DNA from: Lachnospiraceae bacterium UBA7188
GTDB lineage: Bacteria > Bacillota > Clostridia > Lachnospirales > Lachnospiraceae
Assembly: GCA_002490995.1 (NCBI GenBank)
Contig: DKVC01000251.1
Coordinates: 1-10,097, forward strand
Length of the DNA stretch: 10,097 bases
Reading direction: 5' to 3'
Positions 6,007-10,097 of this stretch are shown here, piece by piece (within the stretch, counting starts at the first letter, position 1; every line of letters begins with the position of its first letter). The position numbers and the translations under genes were made by a program. The notes beneath the pieces were generated by a model, which worked only from the letters and a program-made list of their open reading frames with translations, searched no databases and was not told where the DNA came from.

Positions 6007-6727
6007 GGTTTTGCATGATTTTCTGGAAAAAATTCATGGAAGGATGATCGTATCCTGCCAGGCGGTTCCGGGAGAGCCGCTCTATGTGGAAGAGCAGTCC
6101 ATAATGTATCTGATGGCAAGGGCGGCGGCCCGGGCAGGTTCCCCGGCCATCCGCACCAGCAGCATCCGGGATGTGGAGGCAATCAAAAAGGAAACGGGAC
6201 TTCCGGTGATCGGTCTGGTGAAGGTGCAGTATGAAGGATATGAGAGCTATATCACGCCCACCATGAAAGAAGTGGATGACCTGGTGGCGGCAGGTTCTGA
6301 CGTGGTGGCGCTGGACTGCACCATGAGGAAGCGTGGGGACGGCAGGAGCATCAACGAGTTTGTGGCGGAAATTCGGGAAAAATATCCGGATATTATCCTG
6401 ATGGCGGATATCTCTACCTATGAGGAAGGGATAAATGCCTGGAAGTGCGGCGTGGATATCCTGGGGACGACCATGAGCGGCTATACGCCATATTCACCCA
6501 GGCTGGACGGGCCGGATTATGAGCTGATGCGCCGTCTGTCACAGGATGCGGATATCCGGAAGGCAGGCATCCCTGTTATCGGGGAGGGGCGGATTCATGA
6601 CCCGGCCCAGGCAGTGGAAGCGCTCCGCACCGGAGTATGGGCGATTGTAGTAGGCGGCGCCATTACCCGGCCTCTGGAAATCGCCCGGCGCTTTATGGAT
6701 GCCATTGATGCTGCAGCGCCGGTATGA
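5993..6727 (+). CDS. nanE: N-acetylmannosamine-6-phosphate 2-epimerase
   Basis: This 244-residue TIM-barrel enzyme converts ManNAc-6-phosphate to GlcNAc-6-phosphate in the cytoplasm, a step of sialic acid and ManNAc breakdown. Family hallmarks are all present: VSCQA near the start, PVIGLVK with the expected catalytic Lys77, YITPTMKEVD, VVALDCTMRKR, ILMADIST, LGTTMSGYTPYS, PVIGEGRI with the expected catalytic Glu198, and VVGGAITRP. The length is close to the usual 220-235. The ATG at 5993 was preferred over an upstream ATG at 5957 because GAGGAG lies 6 bases before it and homology starts right after. The 117-base gap from the previous gene contains the tandem repeat. The gene lies between the sialidase-like gene and the ROK kinase, which would supply its substrate. 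Confidence 0.93.
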   Translation: MEKSKVLHDFLEKIHGRMIVSCQAVPGEPLYVEEQSIMYLMARAAARAGSPAIRTSSIRDVEAIKKETGLPVIGLVKVQYEGYESYITPTMKEVDDLVAAGSDVVALDCTMRKRGDGRSINEFVAEIREKYPDIILMADISTYEEGINAWKCGVDILGTTMSGYTPYSPRLDGPDYELMRRLSQDADIRKAGIPVIGEGRIHDPAQAVEALRTGVWAIVVGGAITRPLEIARRFMDAIDAAAPV

Positions 6728-6851
6728 GAGGCAAAAGATTGGATTCTTTGGAGCAGGGAGCGGTGTAAACAGCTTTACGGATGATTGCTTCGCGGAGGGC
6801 AGAGAACTGGAGATTATTCCGGAATTGAGAATCGAAAATTGGGTTGAATAG
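6708..6851 (+). CDS. Small hypothetical ORF between nanE and the ROK kinase gene
   Basis: This frame of 47 codons overlaps the 3' end of nanE by 20 bases in another frame and ends 17 bases before the ROK start. It contains KIGFFGAGSGVNSF and a hydrophilic, acidic tail. No good ribosome binding site is seen before the ATG, and its last third coincides with a low-complexity GAATTGAGAATCGAAAATTG stretch of the kind found in intergenic minisatellites. I do not recognise it. It may be a remnant of a lost gene or simply an open spacer frame. Confidence 0.2.
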   Translation: MLQRRYERQKIGFFGAGSGVNSFTDDCFAEGRELEIIPELRIENWVE

Positions 6852-6868
6852 AAGAGTGGGTATAAATT

Positions 6869-7783
6869 ATGAAGACAGCAGTACTGGATATCGGTGGGAC
6901 TGCCATTAAATCCGGCATTTGGGACGGGAAAGAAATCGGGATGTTCCGGGAATGGGAAACGAAGGCTGAACAGGGCGGCCAGGCTTTGATGGAGCGCGCA
7001 AAGGCGATTCTGCGTACATTCGGGACATTTGATGCAATCGGTGTCAGTACGGCAGGACAGGTGGATACTTCCGCAGGAAAAATCCATTATGCAAACGATA
7101 ACATCCCGGGCTACACAGGGACACCGGTGAAGGATATTCTGGAACAGGAATTCCATGTGCCGGTGGCGGTGGAAAATGATGTGAATGCGGCTGCACTGGG
7201 AGAAATGTACAACGGAGCGGCCAAAGGGCTTTCCGATTTCCTGTGCCTGACCTACGGCACGGGAGTGGGCGGCGCCATCGTCATTGACGGCAAGGTGAGG
7301 CAGGGCAGCAATTACGGCGGCGGAAGCTTCGGCGGGATACTGGTTCATCCGGAGGACTGCCATCCGGGAGAATTGTGGAGCGGATGCTATGAAAAATATG
7401 CCTCTGCCACTGCGCTGGTGAGCAGAATGGTGAAGATCTGCCCGGAATTGGATAACGGCCGGAAAATTTTCAATGCAATGGGGAGAAGCGAAGTCAGGGC
7501 GGTTGTGGACAGCTGGATAGACGAAATTGTGTATGGGCTTGTCACCTTAATTCACATCTTCAACCCTTCGGATATTCTGTTGGGAGGCGGCATCCTGGCT
7601 CAGGCTTATATCATAGAAGAGGTGCGGAGGAAGGTCATGCTGCTGATTGACCCCAATATGCGAAATGTACGGATTCGGCAGGCATTGCTGGGCAATCTTG
7701 CCGGGCTGACGGGCGCGGCCATGCTGGCGTCTTCCTGCGCCTGCTCATGTCCCCTTTCTCCCACATGGAGCGATGCATGGTAA
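6869..7783 (+). CDS. ROK-family sugar kinase (probable ManNAc kinase, NanK-like)
   Basis: This 304-residue cytoplasmic kinase would phosphorylate a hexose or N-acetylhexosamine with ATP. The phosphate-binding motif DIGGT (residues 7-11), the catalytic Asp104 in VENDVNAAALGE, GTGVGG (130-135) and the adenosine motif LLGGGIL (237-243) are intact. The ROK zinc site is degenerate: the usual GH and CxCGxxGC pattern is replaced around residues 154-176 by FGGILVHPEDCHPGELWSGC, leaving only some of the ligands. After the family end (GNLAGLTGAAMLA) there is an unusual 17-residue tail containing CACSC. The Shine-Dalgarno is weak (AGAGTGGG). It lies 141 bases after nanE, whose substrate would be the product of ManNAc phosphorylation. 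Other ROK substrates (GlcNAc, glucose, a glycoside) are possible. Confidence 0.85.
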   Translation: MKTAVLDIGGTAIKSGIWDGKEIGMFREWETKAEQGGQALMERAKAILRTFGTFDAIGVSTAGQVDTSAGKIHYANDNIPGYTGTPVKDILEQEFHVPVAVENDVNAAALGEMYNGAAKGLSDFLCLTYGTGVGGAIVIDGKVRQGSNYGGGSFGGILVHPEDCHPGELWSGCYEKYASATALVSRMVKICPELDNGRKIFNAMGRSEVRAVVDSWIDEIVYGLVTLIHIFNPSDILLGGGILAQAYIIEEVRRKVMLLIDPNMRNVRIRQALLGNLAGLTGAAMLASSCACSCPLSPTWSDAW

Positions 7784-7968
7784 ACTTTTGCCCAATTTAT
7801 ACTCACGGTCACAAACATTTGCCAATCTGAATGTATAACGGGCGAGCGCGTCAGTACTGTAGAACAGAAAATGGAATTTCCTGAAAAGCATGGCTGCATT
7901 GTGTAGATTCCACAATAAAGTTAGCCAAAACTAATCATGATGTATACAATTTTTTTCACTGCCAGGTA
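7784..7968. other. Intergenic region after the ROK kinase gene
   Basis: I see no gene. A short inverted repeat ATTGTG/CACAAT (7898-7903 and 7911-7916) and a run of seven T near 7950 are present, but they are about 35 bases apart and do not form a classic terminator. The region ends at the promoter of the riboswitch transcript. Confidence 0.5.
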
Positions 7969-7997
7969 TTGACAGTTCGTACCACATATGCTAAATT
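7969..7997 (+). promoter_or_regulatory. Sigma-A promoter of the riboswitch-exchanger transcript
   Basis: A consensus -35 TTGACA (7969-7974), a 17-bp spacer and a -10 TAAATT (7992-7997) place the start at about 8004. This is roughly 15 bases before the aptamer, so the whole RNA element is transcribed as a leader. Confidence 0.8.
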
Positions 7998-8018
7998 TAT
8001 AAAACAATTGAAAATACC

Positions 8019-8102
8019 TATGAGGGAGTAGTAGCGCGAGGTGCGTGACAAGTCAACAACCCCGGCCTCTGGTCTGGCTTGTCTTAAATAACGAGACTCA
8101 TA
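8019..8102 (+). promoter_or_regulatory. yybP-ykoY-like (Mn2+) riboswitch aptamer
   Basis: The folding pattern fits the yybP-ykoY family. P1 pairs TATGAG (8019-8024) with CTCATA (8097-8102). Directly after P1 comes GGAGTAG (8025-8031), the family's conserved loop sequence. P2 is a small CGC/GCG stem (8035-8045), and P3 pairs GACAAG (8047-8052) with CTTGTC (8078-8083). P3 encloses the TCAACA and GGCTTG-type conserved stretch. The family binds Mn2+ and usually turns on metal export genes. The gene that follows is a cation exchanger, which fits. Other ion-sensing riboswitch families (Na+, Li+, Ni/Co) cannot be fully excluded without a covariance-model search. Confidence 0.72.
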
Positions 8103-8169
8103 CATAGCCAAGTGTGATACCGGTTTTCAGCAGGGTAGAGCATATGCCTATGGATGGGTTTTTTCTTTT
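8096..8169 (+). terminator. Riboswitch expression platform: mutually exclusive intrinsic terminator
   Basis: ACTCATACATAG (8096-8107) can pair with CTATGGATGGGT (8148-8159), giving 12 positions with one mismatch and one G-U pair and a 40-base loop. A T-rich run (8159-8169) follows. The 5' strand of this helix includes the whole 3' strand of aptamer P1, so P1 and the terminator cannot form together. Ligand-stabilised P1 should prevent termination and turn the exchanger gene on. Confidence 0.7.
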
Positions 8170-8197
8170 GGAAATACGAAGGAAAGAGGATGAAAAA

Positions 8198-9160
8198 ATG
8201 GAACTGGCAATGATTATTTTCCTGTTTATCGTAGGTATTGTGTTTATCGTGAAGGGCGGAGACTACTTTGTGGATGCCGCCTCATGGATTGCGGAGGTCA
8301 GCGGGATACCCAAGCTGATCATCGGCGCCACTATCGTCAGCCTGGCGACCACGCTTCCGGAGATGCTGGTATCCGTCATGGCTGCGGCGAAGGGCAGTGT
8401 GGATATGGCTATCGGAAATGCAGTGGGCAGTGTGACCGCAAACATCGGCCTGATCATGGCGATTTCCCTGGTATGTATGCCGGGAATCATTAAGCGCAGC
8501 GACTATCTGATTAAATCCGTCCTGATGCTGGCGGCAGCGGCCCTGATCGTGTTTTCCGGTTTTAAGGGTGAGACAGGGATGGCAGTCTCGGCGGCGCTGC
8601 TTGTGATTTTCATTTTATTTTTATGGGAGAATATTGCATCGGCCAAACGTTCCATGAAAGCGGAAGAGGGCGGAGAGGAAAAGAAGCAGATCAGTGGGAA
8701 AAAGGAAGTGATAACGAACCTGATCAAATTTGCAGTAGGCGCGGTGGGAATTGTCTGGGGAGCCGACCTGCTGGTGGACAACGGCAGCGCGCTGGCTACG
8801 ATGATCGGCATTCCGGAGCGGGTTATCGGCGTGACGATTATCGCCGTGGGAACTTCCCTGCCGGAGCTGATTACAACGATCACTGCCATTATAAAGAAAC
8901 AGTCTTCGCTTTCCGTAGGTAATATCCTGGGGGCAAATATCATTGACTTGACGCTGATTCTGCCTTTGAGCGCGTTTGTGTCCGGTAAGGCACTGCCGAT
9001 TGCGGAGACTTCCGCGAGGCTGGATCTTCCGGCGTGCCTGGTTGTGGGATGTATTGCGGTTATCCCGGCCATGATTTTTCAAAAGTTCCAGAAATGGCAG
9101 GGGATACTGTTGCTGGCGGTTTATGCGGTGTATTTGTTCCTGACGTTGGGGGCGGTTTAA
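8198..9160 (+). CDS. CaCA-superfamily cation exchanger (YrbG/NCX-like)
   Basis: This 320-residue, about ten-helix inner-membrane exchanger is built from two inverted repeats. Alpha-1 is GATIVSLATTLPEMLVSV (residues 43-60) with Glu55, followed by GNAVGSVTANIG. Alpha-2 is GVTIIAVGTSLPELITT (211-227) with Glu223, followed by GNILGANIIDL with Asp250. The two Glu residues match the ion-binding pair of archaeal NCX. An acidic/lysine-rich cytoplasmic loop (about 150-171) separates the halves. The ATG at 8198 was chosen because AGAGGA lies 7 bases upstream and the protein starts with a TM segment; a longer frame from 8114 would run through the terminator. Family members exchange Ca2+ for Na+ or H+. 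The Mn2+-type riboswitch ahead suggests Mn2+ (or broad divalent) export, which is inference. Confidence 0.9.
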   Translation: MELAMIIFLFIVGIVFIVKGGDYFVDAASWIAEVSGIPKLIIGATIVSLATTLPEMLVSVMAAAKGSVDMAIGNAVGSVTANIGLIMAISLVCMPGIIKRSDYLIKSVLMLAAAALIVFSGFKGETGMAVSAALLVIFILFLWENIASAKRSMKAEEGGEEKKQISGKKEVITNLIKFAVGAVGIVWGADLLVDNGSALATMIGIPERVIGVTIIAVGTSLPELITTITAIIKKQSSLSVGNILGANIIDLTLILPLSAFVSGKALPIAETSARLDLPACLVVGCIAVIPAMIFQKFQKWQGILLLAVYAVYLFLTLGAV

Positions 9161-9165
9161 GGTTG

Positions 9166-9291
9166 ATGTGTAACCTTTGTTTCGGAAGAGAAGCTTTTGC
9201 TGACGGTGCAATTGAAGTATCAGTATGGACAGCAAAGCAGACAAATGGACTATATGATATGAATGGTTTTTGCAATCGCTTAATTGAATAA
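9166..9291 (+). CDS. Small hypothetical ORF after the exchanger gene
   Basis: A 41-codon frame starts 6 bases after the exchanger stop. It begins MCNLCFGREAF and ends NRLIE. There is no proper ribosome binding site (only GGTTG just before it) and I recognise no family. It could be translated by coupling to the exchanger stop, or be a chance frame. From its end to 9384 nothing else is seen except a bulged hairpin, AAGGCT/AGCCTT (9347-9370). Confidence 0.2.
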   Translation: MCNLCFGREAFADGAIEVSVWTAKQTNGLYDMNGFCNRLIE

Positions 9292-9384
9292 AAACATGTA
9301 CAAATTCCCGGTTATCTACTAACTGTCTTAACTTTCCTTAATTTTCAAGGCTTTGTGCTGTGCCAGCCTTAAAATGTATATCCT

Positions 9385-9430
9385 TTTCCCTTGTTTTGTC
9401 CTTATGGGCAGGTTACAAGGGAAATTTTTG
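9385..9430 (+). terminator. Strong intrinsic terminator
   Basis: TTTCCCTTGT (9385-9394) and ACAAGGGAAA (9415-9424) are perfect reverse complements, a 10-bp stem over a 20-base loop that can itself pair (GTCC/GGGC). It is followed by TTTTTGTTATT. It should end transcripts from the exchanger gene and insulate the downstream gene. Confidence 0.8.
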
Positions 9431-9529
9431 TTATTCAATTTTCATTGCTTGATTCATTCCCACAGCCTTATCCAAGAATTTAGCGGAATCACCTGTATTT
9501 GTAAAAAAGAGAGTAAATAATATACATTC

Positions 9530-9590
9530 TTATTCCAACTTTATTCCCAATGTGCTATAATCTAAAAATTGGGAATAAAGTTGGGAATAA
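9530..9590 (+). promoter_or_regulatory. Promoter inside a 22-bp inverted repeat (operator) of the AlbA_2 gene
   Basis: The arms 9530-9551 and 9568-9590 pair over 17 consecutive bp plus 5 more after a single bulged G (9585). The 16-base gap between them contains a perfect -10 TATAAT (9556-9561). Within the right arm TTGGGAATAAA occurs twice in direct repeat (9569-9579, 9581-9591), and the left arm mirrors it, giving four half-sites. The -35 region (TTCCAA, 9533-9538 at about 17 bp) is weak. A protein bound to both arms would bracket the -10 box and the transcription start, so tight repression or control by an activator is expected. Confidence 0.75.
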
Positions 9591-9612
9591 ATCCGTATCG
9601 AGGAGAATGTCA

Positions 9613-10097
9613 ATGGATATAAAACAGATTGTATTAGATTTATGTGCTATGAATGATGAACAGGAATGATTTGAGTTTAAAGAAAACTGGTTTCAACCAG
9701 AGACATTAGGAGAGTATGTTTCCGCATTATCAAATGCTGCGGCGTTCCACTATAAAAAATACGCTTATTTTATATGGGGAGTTGAGGATGAGAGTCATAA
9801 AATAGCTGGGACGACGTTCAACCAATATTGTGACTACAATAAAGAACCTTATCAGAATTATCTTGCACGAAATCTTTCTCCGAGCCTCAATTTTTCTTTT
9901 GAGGAAGCCTGGATTCAGCAAAAAAGAGTTGTCGTATTGGTAATACCTGCGGCTTTTGAGATACCTACCGCATTTAAGGAAAAGCGGTATATAAGGATTG
10001 GCTCATCGAAATGCAATATCAAGGATTATCCGAAGAGGGAAATTGAACTTTTTAAGATACTTGATGGGAGAATAGAAACCATAGAAACGATTCCAGC
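9613..10097 (+). pseudogene. AlbA_2 (Schlafen-type) domain protein, interrupted by TGA at codon 19 and cut by the window edge
   Basis: The frame opens at ATG 9613, 7 bases after GAGGAG. After NDEQE a TGA stop (9667-9669, codon 19) interrupts it. The same frame then continues without further stops to the window end with FEFKENWF, ALSNAAAF, YFIWGVED, then VVVLVIP and RYIRIGSSKCNIKDYP. These are typical of the AlbA_2 putative nucleic-acid-binding domain (PF04326), with E-F-K near its start and I-W-G-V-E-D in the core. In relatives the position before F-E-F-K is often Trp, so a TGG to TGA change is the simplest explanation. No in-frame ATG lies soon after the stop, so a functional restart is unlikely. 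Other genes here end in TGA, so the codon is a real stop. The 3' end is outside the window. Confidence 0.8.

Noticed and set aside
6539..7363. 274-codon minus-strand open frame opposite nanE and the ROK gene
   Set aside because: It spans two well-supported genes and their gap on the other strand, has no family motifs and no ribosome binding site evidence.
7898..7955. Terminator after the ROK gene (ATTGTG/CACAAT plus T-run)
   Set aside because: The 6-bp stem and the T-run are separated by about 35 bases.
8114..8197. 28-residue N-terminal extension of the exchanger
   Set aside because: It would be translated through the riboswitch terminator and T-run, and the start at 8198 has a good ribosome binding site and a TM-starting protein.
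9341..9375. Terminator hairpin AAGGCT/AGCCTT
   Set aside because: No T-run follows on either strand; the hairpin at 9385-9424 is far better.
9667..9669. TGA read as Trp or selenocysteine
   Set aside because: Other genes in the window end with TGA, so it is a stop in this organism, and no selenocysteine insertion structure or suitable family is apparent.

Overview
The window looks like a chromosomal accessory stretch from a moderate-GC Firmicute, most likely a gut-type Clostridia/Lachnospiraceae member. This is inferred from strong AGGAGG-type ribosome binding sites, sigma-A promoters with near-consensus boxes, the ManNAc-utilisation genes, a DUF4143-type ATPase and a yybP-ykoY-like leader. 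No species marker (rRNA, tRNA) is present.

Layout. (1) 1-2633, minus strand: a drug-efflux module. A TetR-family repressor is followed by a short fragment of a GyrI-like/AraC effector-binding protein and then a 12-TM MFS exporter. A 17-bp imperfect palindrome occurs twice, once over the tetR start site and once just before the MFS gene (14 of 17 bases identical), so the TetR protein probably represses both. The MFS promoter also has a second palindrome centred in an unusually long -35/-10 spacer, a MerR-type layout. (2) 2634-3255: a gene-poor, probably decayed stretch with a small inverted repeat and a 23-base repeat also found at the left edge of the window. (3) 3256-4614: a stand-alone AAA ATPase/DUF4143 protein with a C-terminal PD-(D/E)XK-like motif. 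(4) 4719-7783: a plus-strand cluster driven by a clean promoter. It encodes a cytoplasmic BNR/Asp-box sialidase-like protein, N-acetylmannosamine-6-phosphate 2-epimerase (NanE) and a ROK sugar kinase. A 20-bp tandem repeat sits between the first two genes. (5) 7969-9160: a promoter, a yybP-ykoY-like (Mn2+) riboswitch with a mutually exclusive terminator, and a CaCA-family cation exchanger. (6) 9161-9612: intergenic DNA with a strong terminator and a large inverted repeat around a -10 box. (7) 9613 to the right edge: an AlbA_2 (Schlafen-type) gene broken by an in-frame TGA at codon 19 and cut off by the window edge.

How the genes work together. The sialidase-like/NanE/ROK set reads as a route from ManNAc or a sialyl-type glycoside into aminosugar metabolism: the kinase would make ManNAc-6-P and NanE would convert it to GlcNAc-6-P. 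No neuraminate lyase or transporter is visible here. The exchanger under the riboswitch would be induced when the metal ion accumulates, which makes metal (Mn2+) efflux a plausible role. I saw no complete new defence or mobile system. The most notable points are regulatory: the riboswitch/terminator pair, the shared TetR operators, the MerR-like spacer dyad, the tandem repeat with repeated start-stop mini-ORFs, and the operator-like repeat in front of the broken AlbA_2 gene.
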